Below are positions 51,786-61,500 of a stretch of 64,000 bases of DNA, piece by piece. The translations under genes were made by a program, and so were the position numbers. The first letter of the stretch is position 1, and each line of letters begins with the position of its first letter. The DNA lies in contig JADLHJ010000004.1 in NCBI GenBank assembly GCA_020848835.1, positions 1 to 64,000 on the forward strand, given 5' to 3'. The notes under the pieces are model-generated. The model did no database searches, was not told where the DNA came from, and saw only the letters and a program-made list of their open reading frames with translations. Origin of the DNA: Candidatus Hydrogenedentota bacterium (GTDB lineage: Bacteria; Hydrogenedentota; Hydrogenedentia; Hydrogenedentales; SLHB01).

Positions 51786-54260
51786 TTGTTGCGACTTAGT
51801 AACATAACCAAGTCCTTTGGCGGTGCGCCTGCGCTGCGAGGGGTAGATTTTGAAGCTCGCGCCGGCGAAATTCATGCGCTCGTCGGCGAGAACGGCGCGG
51901 GTAAAAGCACGCTCATTAACATCGCCACGGGTGTCTTGCGCGCAGACTCCGGCTCAATTGAGATAAATGACGTGGCGCTGCACTTGAACAATCCGCGGCA
52001 TGCATCGTCGCTTGGTATTGCGGTGGTGCATCAAGAAGCAGACTTGTTCCCGCAACTCAGCGTTTCGGAAAACATGTTGCTTTCGGAAGGTTCGGTTCGT
52101 GGTCCCGGAGGCTTAATCAATTGGCAGGCCACGCATCGGGCTGCGGATCGCATGCTAGAGGCGCTCGGCGAAAGGTTCGATGTCAGGGCGCCCGCAAGCG
52201 AGCTCTCGGTTGCGCGGCGCATGATGGCGGAGATCGCGGCGGCCTTGTCGCGCAATGCCCGCGTGCTTTTTCTGGATGAGCCCACCGCCTCTCTTACGCG
52301 CAAGGAAATTGATGCCCTTTTTCTGCGCTTACGCGAATTGCGCGACGCAGGTGTGGCGATTGTTTTCGTGAGTCACCGGCTTGATGAAGTGCTCACACTG
52401 TGCGATCGCGTAACGATATTGCGCGATGGCGCGACCGTTACAACGAATAGTGCCGCGGAGCTCAGCATCGAAACTATCGTCGCCGCGATGATTGGGCGCG
52501 AACGCCAGGCGCTCGCGCCGCGCGAAAATCGCAACTTGGCTACCGCCACCGCGCCGAGGCTTGAAGCTAGAGAAGTGTCGGATGGCGATGGTGCGTTCAA
52601 CAATGTTTCGTTGTCCGTTCGTCCGGGAGAGGTGCTGGGCATCTACGGGTTTGTCGGTGCAGGGCGCAGCGAACTCGCGCAGGCCCTCTTTGGAATGCGC
52701 CAGCTTTCCGCAGGGACGATATTGCTGGATGGAAAGCAAGTCACAGTCTCTTCGCCGCGCCAAGCGGTGAAAGCCGGTATCGCATACTTGCCAGAAGACC
52801 GCCTGGTGCAGGGCGTATTTCGCACCCACCCGCTGCGTGCAAATGCAAGTGTCGTCACGCTTCCAAGTATAAGCAGTTTCACGTGGATACACCGCCGGGC
52901 GGAAAATGCGCTAGGCGAAAAAGTGGTGCGCGACTTGCGCGTGCGGGCGCGATCCATCGAGCAACCCATCGGCGCGCTAAGTGGTGGCAATCAGCAAAAA
53001 GTCGTTTTCGGGCGATGGCAAGCTACAAATCCGAAGGTGCTTTTACTCGACGAACCCACGCGCGGTGTAGATGTAGGTGCGAAGGCAGAGATTCATGCGC
53101 TAATCAATGACATGGCTTCTCGCGGCGCCGCGGTAATCATGATCAGTTCCGAATTGCCGGAAATCATGGCGATGAGCGATCGCGTGATCACGATTTCCGC
53201 GGGGAGAATCACCGGCGAATTCGATCCGCGCAATGACAGCGAGCAGGCTATTGCGACTGCCGCCGTGCCCAAGTCAGGTGCTACCGATTCGATCATGCCG
53301 CCGCGTGTGGGCTTCGGCGCGCGACTTTCTGCCTATCGCGAGATGGGGTTACTCGCCATCACGCTAGCCTTGTGCGGCATCATGACCTTGCTGCGGCCGC
53401 AGCAGTTCGCCAATGTCGACAACCTGCTCGATGTCCTCGCAAGCGCCGCCCTTCCGGGCATCATGGCGCAAGGCGCGATGCTGATCATTTGCGCAGGCGG
53501 GATCGATATTTCCGTCGGCGCAGTAATGGGGTTGGCCGCGGCCGTGTCGGGATTGGCCGCGTTGAGCGGAGTGCCGCCGCTTCTTTGTGTGATGATCGCT
53601 TGCGCAATCGGGTGCGCGTGCAGCATCGCCAATGCCGCAACAGCGCTTATTGCGCGCATCCATCCAATCATTGTCACGCTTGCGGGGATCAGCATCTATC
53701 GCGGCATCATGTTGTATGTATTGAGCGGCCGTGAAGTCGTGAACCTCCCAGCGTCCTATCGCATGCTCGCCGATGGATCATTATTTGGCGTTCCGAAAGT
53801 TTGTTACTACGTTGTTGCCGCGACACTCGTGACCTATGTCGTACTGCGCTACACCATCGTTGGGCGCCGCGCGCTCGCGCTCGGCAACAGCGAAAGCGCT
53901 GCGCGCCTGATCGGCATTTCCAAGACCAGAGTCATGCTGTTCGTGTTTGCATATTCCGGCCTGCTGACTGGCGTTGCCGCGGTCATGCACGGCGCATACT
54001 ACGGCAACGTACAATCCGGCGCGGGCGAGGGACTCGAACTTAAAGCCATCGCAGCTGCGGTTATTGGCGGCACAAACATCCTCGGCGGTCGCGGTTCGGC
54101 CATCGGCACATTGCTCGGCGCGTTTCTCGTTGCGCTGCTATACAACGCGCTGACGCTACTGGGTATCAGTTCGTATTGGCAGAGTCTGTTTGTGGGTGCA
54201 CTCATCCTCGGTGCAGTTGTTATCGATACCGCACTTCAGCGCGCGCGGAAATCGGCGTGA
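51786..54260 (+). CDS. Fused sugar ABC ATPase-permease (RbsA-RbsC/LsrA-LsrC type)
   Basis: Two ABC cassettes and a permease in one chain of about 824 residues. Cassette 1 (about 1-240): GENGAGKST, LSVARRMMAEIAAAL, VLFLDEPTASLT. Cassette 2 (about 250-490): GFVGAGRSELAQ, LSGGNQQKVVFGRW, LLLDEPTRGVDVGAK. Permease (about 510-824) with eight or nine helices, CAGGIDISVGAVMGL and GGTNILGGRGSAIGT. Cassette 1's signature motif reads LSVAR rather than LSGG, common in such proteins. The start is uncertain: TTG 51786 or 51789 lies where RbsA proteins begin, but no clear ribosome site is seen and coupling to the esterase stop is possible. Fusion of ATPase and permease is unusual. Confidence 0.85.
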   Translation: MLRLSNITKSFGGAPALRGVDFEARAGEIHALVGENGAGKSTLINIATGVLRADSGSIEINDVALHLNNPRHASSLGIAVVHQEADLFPQLSVSENMLLSEGSVRGPGGLINWQATHRAADRMLEALGERFDVRAPASELSVARRMMAEIAAALSRNARVLFLDEPTASLTRKEIDALFLRLRELRDAGVAIVFVSHRLDEVLTLCDRVTILRDGATVTTNSAAELSIETIVAAMIGRERQALAPRENRNLATATAPRLEAREVSDGDGAFNNVSLSVRPGEVLGIYGFVGAGRSELAQALFGMRQLSAGTILLDGKQVTVSSPRQAVKAGIAYLPEDRLVQGVFRTHPLRANASVVTLPSISSFTWIHRRAENALGEKVVRDLRVRARSIEQPIGALSGGNQQKVVFGRWQATNPKVLLLDEPTRGVDVGAKAEIHALINDMASRGAAVIMISSELPEIMAMSDRVITISAGRITGEFDPRNDSEQAIATAAVPKSGATDSIMPPRVGFGARLSAYREMGLLAITLALCGIMTLLRPQQFANVDNLLDVLASAALPGIMAQGAMLIICAGGIDISVGAVMGLAAAVSGLAALSGVPPLLCVMIACAIGCACSIANAATALIARIHPIIVTLAGISIYRGIMLYVLSGREVVNLPASYRMLADGSLFGVPKVCYYVVAATLVTYVVLRYTIVGRRALALGNSESAARLIGISKTRVMLFVFAYSGLLTGVAAVMHGAYYGNVQSGAGEGLELKAIAAAVIGGTNILGGRGSAIGTLLGAFLVALLYNALTLLGISSYWQSLFVGALILGAVVIDTALQRARKSA

Positions 54261-55222
54261 TGCGAAAACAATTCGGACACGATGCAGCCCTGCTTCTCGT
54301 ACTCTTGATCATGGTCGCGGCGTTCAGCATAAAAGTCGAAGGCTTTCTCGACTGGTTCAATATTCTCGACCGCGCACGCTATTGGGTGGTGCCGGGAATC
54401 ATCGCCGTGCCGATGACGTTCATTATCGCAACGTCCGGAATCGATCTTTCCGTTGCTTCGATCCTCGCGCTATGCGGCATTGTGTTCGGCATGGTATTTC
54501 AACAGACCAACGTTGCGGTCGCGATTTGCGCAGCGGTCATCGTCGGTTCCTGCGCGGGTGCAATCAATGGCATTGTGATCGGCTATCTGCGCGTTCCGCC
54601 GCTCGTGGTCACCCTCGCGACCATGGCGCTGTTTCGTGGTCTTGCGATGGGCCTCAGCAAAGGCGCGCCGTTTGGCGGTTACCCCTCCGGGTTCACATGG
54701 ATTAGTCAGGGCGATTTGTTTTCGTTGCCGATTGGCAAGACGCCTGCCTACGTGCCGACGCCGATACTTGCATTGCTAATCGTGGTCATTGGTGGCGCGT
54801 TGATTATGCGGCGGACTAGGATCGGACGTTACACGGAGCACATCGGCGAAAACGAAATCGCCGCGCGCTTCGCGGCGATTAACGTGAACTGGTTTAAGTT
54901 CGGCATCTATACGGCGTGCGGTGCGCTGTGCGGTGTCGCTGCCTTGTTTCACACGGCGCTTTACGCGACGGCAAAGGCTGACACCGCGCAGGGGCTGGAG
55001 TTGGATGTAATTGCGTGCGTCGTTGTCGGCGGCACACGAATTAGCGGCGGGCGCGCGTCCGTAACGGGCACTTTGCTCGGCCTTCTCATCATCGGTATCC
55101 TACGTTACGGGCTCGACATGGCGGGCGTGAAATCGCAGTACATCATCATTTTTGTTGGTGCATTGCTGATTGTCACCGCGGTATTCAACGAATGGGTGGG
55201 CGCAAGAGGGGAACGGGCATGA
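54260..55222 (+). CDS. Sugar ABC permease, second subunit (RbsC/LsrD type)
   Basis: A 320-residue permease with about eight helices and IATSGIDLSVASILALCG, LVVTLATMALFRGLAMG and VVVGGTRISGGRASVTGTLLG. It pairs with the permease half of the fused protein, as RhaP/RhaQ or LsrC/LsrD do. Its ATG overlaps the fusion stop by one base (TGATG), and the binding-protein gene overlaps its stop by 4 bases. Confidence 0.9.
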   Translation: MRKQFGHDAALLLVLLIMVAAFSIKVEGFLDWFNILDRARYWVVPGIIAVPMTFIIATSGIDLSVASILALCGIVFGMVFQQTNVAVAICAAVIVGSCAGAINGIVIGYLRVPPLVVTLATMALFRGLAMGLSKGAPFGGYPSGFTWISQGDLFSLPIGKTPAYVPTPILALLIVVIGGALIMRRTRIGRYTEHIGENEIAARFAAINVNWFKFGIYTACGALCGVAALFHTALYATAKADTAQGLELDVIACVVVGGTRISGGRASVTGTLLGLLIIGILRYGLDMAGVKSQYIIIFVGALLIVTAVFNEWVGARGERA

Positions 55223-56328
55223 AGACGATTTTGAATTTTAGATTTTGGATTTTGGATTCACGTCGCGCAGCGTGCGCAACGATTGTGTTGCTGGCGGCGT
55301 TGGCTGCAACCACAGGTTGCCAGCCCAGCGAGCCTGCAAAAAGCGATGCGCCAACTTCGACGACTGAGACGACATCCAATGCAGCAACACCAGCAGAACC
55401 GGCTGCCGCCAAAAAACTCACGATCGGCGTGATGCCGAAGCTGGTTGGCATTCCGTTCTTTACAGCGACGGAGAAAGGCGCGAAGGAAGCAGGCGCGGAA
55501 CTCGGTGTCGAGGTGGTGTTCGACGGCCCGCCAAAGAACGACGTGCAGCTACAGGTTCAGATGCTGGAGACATGGATCGCGAAAGGTTTCGACGCAATCG
55601 CCGTCGCGCCAAATGATCCAGATGCCATCGCCCCAGTGCTTGAGAAAGCGCGCAAGCGCGGCATCAAGGTGATCGCGTGGGACGCGGACGCAAAAAAAGA
55701 AGCGCGCGACTTCTTCGTGAACCAATGCACTGGCGCGAGCGTGGCGAAAGCGTTGGTGGACGTAATGGCCGAAGGCGCCGGCCCGGAAGCGAAGTACATC
55801 ATCGTCACCGGATCGCTCACAGCCGCGAATCAGAATATCTGGATGGCGGAGATGGAGAAGTACCGCCAGGAAAAATATCCGAATATGAAAAACTTGTCCG
55901 AGACGCCGAAGGTTTCGGAAGAAGATCCCGCACTTGCGACACAGGTTACGGCAGATTCATTGAAAGCCTATCCAGATCTGCAAGGCATCTTCGCGATCAC
56001 ATCCGTGGCGCTGCCCGGCGCGTCCGAAGCGCTGCGTAAATCCGGCATGGCGGATAAAGTCCTGCTCACCGGCCTCACCACGCCGAATAGCATGAAGGAA
56101 TACATCACTGACGGAACCGTGAAAAAGTTCGTGCTATGGAATCCCGTCGATCTGGGTTATCTAGCCGTGCACGCCGCCGTTGCGAGCGTGAAAGGTGAAC
56201 TCCAGCCAGGCGCCACTACATTCAAAGCGGGTCGCGTAGGCGAACGCAGCGTTCTCGAGGGTGACCAGGTAATCCTCGGCGATCCCATCGTGTTTACGAA
56301 AGACAACATCGCGCAGTTCGACTTTTAA
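55219..56328 (+). CDS. Sugar-binding lipoprotein (RhaS/LsrB-like)
   Basis: A 369-residue lipoprotein: N-region containing FRFWILDSRR, a hydrophobic core, lipobox ATTGC, a Thr/Ala-rich linker, then the type 1 periplasmic binding domain LTIGVMPKLVGIPFFTATEKG, AIAVAPNDPDAIAPVLEKA, IKVIAWDADAKKE and ITGS-like TGSLTAANQNIWM. RhaS or LsrB (rhamnose or autoinducer-2) are the nearest layouts; the ligand is not determined. The first codons coincide with the TTTTGGA-type repeat. Completes the fused ABC importer. Confidence 0.88.
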   Translation: MKTILNFRFWILDSRRAACATIVLLAALAATTGCQPSEPAKSDAPTSTTETTSNAATPAEPAAAKKLTIGVMPKLVGIPFFTATEKGAKEAGAELGVEVVFDGPPKNDVQLQVQMLETWIAKGFDAIAVAPNDPDAIAPVLEKARKRGIKVIAWDADAKKEARDFFVNQCTGASVAKALVDVMAEGAGPEAKYIIVTGSLTAANQNIWMAEMEKYRQEKYPNMKNLSETPKVSEEDPALATQVTADSLKAYPDLQGIFAITSVALPGASEALRKSGMADKVLLTGLTTPNSMKEYITDGTVKKFVLWNPVDLGYLAVHAAVASVKGELQPGATTFKAGRVGERSVLEGDQVILGDPIVFTKDNIAQFDF

Positions 56329-56340
56329 CGGAGAGCTTCA

Positions 56341-57171
56341 ATGAGCAAGGCGGTTCGCGTGTTGAAGCGCGTGGCCGCCTTGTTTCTGTCTGTTCTTACA
56401 GTCTTTTATGTCGTCTTTTTCTTCGCTCAACAACCATTGATCTATCAGTCAGAACGCGTGGTCACGCACACCCCCGGAACGTTTGGTTGGAAATTCGAGG
56501 ACGTATCACTTCAAGTCAACGGCGAAACGACAACCGCCTGGTACATTCCCATCGATAACGCGCGCGGCACCATTCTGTTCTGCCACGGCAACGGCGGCAA
56601 CATCGGGTTACATCTCGACGCGACGCGGCTATTTCGCGAAATGCAGTATTCCGTGTTGATTTTCGATTACGGCGGCTACGGCAAAAGTACGGGCTCACCG
56701 TCAGAGCCACGAATCTACGCCGACGCACGAGCGATGTGGGACTATCTCGTAACGCAGCGAAAGCTTCCACCGGACAGCATTGTCATTTGGGGAACGTCCT
56801 TTGGCGGCGCGGCCGCCTGTGACCTCGCTTCAAACGTGAAGCCGGCGGCACTTGTGTTGGAAAGTACCTTCACATCCATGGCCGACGCCGCTTTCAGTGA
56901 GTATCCCTATTTCCCTGCAGACTGGTTTTTGCGCAGTCACTTCAGAAGCATTGAAAAGATTGGTAGTGTTCAATGTCCCGTGCTAATCATGCACAGCATC
57001 GATGATACACAGTACTCGATTGCACACGGTCGCGCGCTATTTCAAGGCGCGCACGAACCCAAGCTCTTCATCGAAATGCGCGGGGATCATTATGACACTG
57101 TGCCACCGCGCTCGATCTATATACCTGAAATTGCGCCGTTTCTGGCGCGCTATGTAAAAAATCCATCGTAA
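56341..57171 (+). CDS. BEM46-like alpha/beta hydrolase
   Basis: An N-terminal membrane anchor (LFLSVLTVFYVVFFFA) is followed by a small hydrolase domain: LFCHGNGGNIG, FDYGGYGKSTG, nucleophile GTSFGGAAA, acid HSIDDTQYS and His in GDHYD. Family members are membrane-bound esterases of unknown substrate. It starts 12 bases after the binding-protein gene, so it may share that operon. It ends two bases from the convergent sulfatase stop. Confidence 0.8.
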   Translation: MSKAVRVLKRVAALFLSVLTVFYVVFFFAQQPLIYQSERVVTHTPGTFGWKFEDVSLQVNGETTTAWYIPIDNARGTILFCHGNGGNIGLHLDATRLFREMQYSVLIFDYGGYGKSTGSPSEPRIYADARAMWDYLVTQRKLPPDSIVIWGTSFGGAAACDLASNVKPAALVLESTFTSMADAAFSEYPYFPADWFLRSHFRSIEKIGSVQCPVLIMHSIDDTQYSIAHGRALFQGAHEPKLFIEMRGDHYDTVPPRSIYIPEIAPFLARYVKNPS

Positions 57172-57173
57172 AG

Positions 57174-58592
57174 CTACGACGCGTAGCGCACGGTCTCGTT
57201 CGCGTCAACGGTGTAATTCCATTTTTCGATGTAATGCTGCGCTGGCATGAAGGTGTCGTCTGCTTCCTCAAGCTTACGCGCAAGGACAGCGTCCAGGTGG
57301 CGCTGCAATTTTTCATGTCCCGGCACGTTGCATAGATTGGCAAGTTGATACGGATCGGTCCCGTTATCGTAAAGCAGCCACGGACCGTCCAGTGACCGCA
57401 CATACGTATGCTGCGGTGTACGCACGCCACGATATTCGCGTCCGCCTTTGGAACGGATCCATTGGCCGAAGGGCACGTAGCAGGTCAACAGCGCCGCGTC
57501 GTCGTCGCCCGCCCCGTTGTGCATCAACTCGCCGGAACGATCGCGGCCTTGTACTGTATTCGGGATCGACGCGCCGCAGAGAGCAAGCATGGTCGGCATC
57601 AAGTCAACGGAAGTTAACATCATATCGTTGGTGTGCGCGCGGCGGCCAAACTTCCGCGGGTAACGCAGCAGAAACGGCACACGGATCGATTCGTCCCATG
57701 GACGCTGCTTATGCGTTTCGCCACGCGAGCCGAGCATATCGCCGTGATCGGATGTGAATACAAAAATCGTATCATCGGCGATGCCACAATTATCGAGAGT
57801 CTTGAGCAAATCGCCCACGCAAGTATCGAGAACGGAACAATGCGCGTAGTAGCCCGCTCCGATGCGGCGCGCGGTATCCTCGAAATCGATGGGGACGTTC
57901 GGGCGCAACGATAGTCTCGCAGCATCGTACATCGCGCGATATTCCGGCGGTGCCGTTTCATAGGGATCGTGCGGCGGGCCCCACGACAAGAACAAAGCGA
58001 AAGGTTTGTCTTTGTCTCGCTCGCGAATGTAGCGCTCGGCGTCGCGCGTTTGCGCAATCGCGTCGTAACCATCCCATTTCAGTTTTTCGTCTGAATCGCC
58101 AAAATAGAAACTGTTGTTGTAATCGTGCGTGCATTCCAGCACACGCCAGTAGTCGAAGCCTTGCCGGCGCTCCCGCGGAATATATGTCGAGCGGCCATGC
58201 CCATCGATGTGCCACTTGCCGATGTAACTTGTCGTGTATCCCGCCGCGCCGAGTGCTTGCGCGAATGAGGTCACTCCGTTCTGAAGCGGCACGTCGTTCA
58301 CGAACACGCCATGCTTATGCGGATATTGCCCTGTCATTAACGTGCCGCGATACGGCGAACACACGGGGCACCCCGATACGGTGTTTCTGCAATTGATGCT
58401 CTCCGTCGCAAGGCGATCGATATGCGGAGTCTTTACATTAGGATCGCCCGCGTAGCCCGTAGCCTGCGCGCGCCACTGATCTGCAAATACAAAAACGAGA
58501 TTGGGCTTTCGCGGCGCGTCCGTCGTGGCAAACGCGGTAGATGCGGCCCCTGCGGCTGCAGTAGCGATGAATGTGCGACGATTCAGTTTCAT
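57174..58592 (-). CDS. Sulfatase, Tat/Sec-exported
   Basis: A Tat-like signal (KLNRRTFIATAAAGAAS) and a sulfatase core: NLVFVFADQWR with metal Asp38, the formylglycine site CSPYR (C78-R82, the converted Cys), GKWHIDG, LFLSWGPPHDPYE and FTSDHGDMLG. Cleaves sulfate esters, likely on glycans; members are abundant in planctomycete-like genomes. No formylglycine-generating enzyme or anaerobic maturase is in the window. ATG 58592 lies 3 bases after the GH116 stop; GTG 58601 is an alternative. Confidence 0.92.
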   Translation of the reverse strand: MKLNRRTFIATAAAGAASTAFATTDAPRKPNLVFVFADQWRAQATGYAGDPNVKTPHIDRLATESINCRNTVSGCPVCSPYRGTLMTGQYPHKHGVFVNDVPLQNGVTSFAQALGAAGYTTSYIGKWHIDGHGRSTYIPRERRQGFDYWRVLECTHDYNNSFYFGDSDEKLKWDGYDAIAQTRDAERYIRERDKDKPFALFLSWGPPHDPYETAPPEYRAMYDAARLSLRPNVPIDFEDTARRIGAGYYAHCSVLDTCVGDLLKTLDNCGIADDTIFVFTSDHGDMLGSRGETHKQRPWDESIRVPFLLRYPRKFGRRAHTNDMMLTSVDLMPTMLALCGASIPNTVQGRDRSGELMHNGAGDDDAALLTCYVPFGQWIRSKGGREYRGVRTPQHTYVRSLDGPWLLYDNGTDPYQLANLCNVPGHEKLQRHLDAVLARKLEEADDTFMPAQHYIEKWNYTVDANETVRYAS

Positions 58593-58594
58593 GG

Positions 58595-61500
58595 CTACCA
58601 CGACAAGACGACGTTAAACTTGCCGCCTTCTGAAAGCGTAACGGGTTTGGCAAGCACGATTGAACATTTGCCGTCGGCAAATGTCGCATTTCCTTTCGAC
58701 CGCTCGCCGCCGGCATCGAAGGCGATCTGCGCGGGTCTGGTTTTCTTGTGCGATATATCCACGGCGAATTCCCTGATCTCCAGATTGCCGTACCGGAGAT
58801 CGATGCTGTTGCGCTGAATGCGTGCATTGCGCTGTTGCGAGATCGATCCCCAACCTCTTGCAGCAGTGAAAAAGGATTTGAAATTGTCCTGCATCAAGCG
58901 TGGCGACATGGATAGGCGGGATACGCCCGCGTCATAGACAAGTCCCGCGGCAGCGTGCATCAAGCTGTACGACGACATCGCGCGCGCGTAATGGTGGCCG
59001 CACTCGATCTCCGACCACGGGTTGCGCTGGCTGCCGGTATAGCGGTCGCGCGCGCCGCGCACAATCTGCAGGCCCTCCCGCGTCATGCCTTCATAAAGCA
59101 TCGTCGCGGCCACGTGATACTCGATACCCGTCCAGACTTCGTCGCAGTAGAGGATGGGACGTTCGGGGCGTCCCTCCTTCGGCCACGAACCGACGAGCAA
59201 TCCTTTTTCTTTTCCTTCAGCGAACACGCGCTGCGTATGTTTATGCTCACTCAGATCTGCGCGGAAATTGTATTTGTAGATTGCCGCGAGCGTTTGTTTC
59301 ACGCGCTCTTCCGGCAACACGTAACCAAGTCCAAGCACATTGGCCCACCATTGCCCCAGCAATTGGTCCGAGAAACACCCCGGCCCGTAGCAATTGTTGT
59401 TGTTATACGTATTGGCATCGGCGTTCGGCGCATTGAAAACGTTTTTGTAATATTCGCCCTCCCAGCAGGTCGCGTCATATCCATCGCGGCCTTTCTCAAA
59501 GCGCTCATGAAATGTTTTTGCGGACTCCGAATCGCCTACAAGCTTCGCCATTTCCTCAGCGGCTCGCAGTGCAGCGAGGTAGAGCGTGCCGATGAAAGTG
59601 TTGCTCCCGAAGAGATGTGTATCGTAGGTATTCGGTTGCTCGCCTTTGATAACGCCGTCATTGTCCGTGTCGTGCTCTTTCATAATGTAGAACATGAGCG
59701 TTCGGGTACGGTCCCAGACTTTCGTAAGCCATGCGCGGTCGCCGTGCATCTGCCACTCACGATACGTTTTGAGGATCGTGCCCAGTTCGCCGTCCAACGC
59801 GGGGTGTTCCGGTCCGCCGATATTTTTGCCGAGCCGCGGCAAGGACAGCGGCAATATTGTGCGATGCGGAATGTAGTGCTCTTCCGGGTGCATCTGCACG
59901 AGCAAGTCCGTCTCCCGCACGTTGCGCTCCAGCGCCGGAAATGTATACGCCGTTGTCATCGCGTAGTTGTAAACGTGCGTACAATTCATCGGACAGCAGC
60001 GGTCCGCGCCTTCAAAGCCGCCGACTGTGCCGTCTTCCAGCCACACATAGATCGGCGAGCGAGTCAAGGAATTGTTCGCGGTGACGGCGTCGAGGTAATA
60101 CTGCGGCAAGGTGCTGTTATAAAACGTCGTGTGGAACCGCCGCGTCTCCTCGCTCAAGCGCGGTTCGTTCGCCGCAATATATTCAACAACGTCTCGCGCG
60201 GAATTGAACCATTTATTGTACTGATTGCCGAGCCGATAATCGTATTGATAGCGCTCGGGTCCCCAGCCGTAAGTGAGATCCCGGGTGCGGTTTGGAAAGT
60301 GCCACGTGAGCAAAAAGGTCGCCGTGCGCTCTTCATTTGCGGCGAGGGTCATGTTCGCGGCCATTGAGCCTATCCAGGACGTCCCTTCCGGACTTGGATG
60401 TGAAAAGGCTTCTTTGGTAGTACCCTGATTAAACTGATCGTAGAGTTCTGTAAAGGTCGCAGCCTGCGGCATCGAGGCTTTATGAACGCCAAGGTCATAA
60501 AGCGTACCCAAAGCCATGGAGCCTGCCAGCGGAGAATCCGGTGCGATGCCTTGCTGAGGCGTATACCGGCTGTTGTTCACAGCCATTAGTACGGCACCAA
60601 TTAAGAGCTTCTTCGTATTTCCTTGCGCCCCCTGGTGCATAGCGCCGTTCGTAATTATCAGTCTGCCTTTTCCCAGAGCGCCGCCGATAATGAGGGGAGG
60701 CATGCCGCGTTGCTTCTTTGATAGCAAATCGGCACCGGCTTTGAGTTTAAATCCGCGTACTGTCCATCGCGGCGAAAACTCGGTTGCGCCCAAGTCTTTT
60801 TGTTCTTTCGATATGGGGTTCTTCGTGTATTCGTACGGTTTTGTGCCGCGTGCGGAAAACGGCAACGCATTCCGTAATCGTTCTATGAGCGCCTCATCGA
60901 TCAACGCCAGGCGCGGTGCATCGCTGAACTGTATGTCGTCGATTAAGATATGGCCCCAGCCGCCGGTGTTCGAATCGACAATTTCGATTACCGCCTTCTT
61001 GCCGAGGTGGCTGGACACATCCCAGCGCACGGGCCGCAATTGTTCGGTGTTCTGTCCAATCTCCGTCGCGACAACTTTTCCATCCACGACAAGATTGATG
61101 CAGGTCTGGTTCGCGTGCGCGCCACCACCGACGAGGAAATGAATGAAGCGCCGTTCGATCGTGAATTCTTTCGAGACCGCTTTACCAACCGGCCCATCGC
61201 CATTGGCCCATGAATTCAAATAATACTTTCCCTGCCAACCCGAAACAGTCTGCTGTCCAGGAATCGTTCCAGTTGCAGGCGCATCACCGAACGCATCGCC
61301 TTCAATCTTCCAATTGCTATACGAAGCGTTCTCAAAGTTCTCAAAAATGTCCGCCTTGATTGGTTCTTTCTTCTTGTTCAACGCGTCATGAATCAGTGAA
61401 TGCTCGTCGCACGTTATGACAGCGTTTGCGCCCGCCTCCACGCGATCAAGCAAATCTGACAGTTCGCCCACGGAAAGACGTCCATTGATGTCCGATACCC

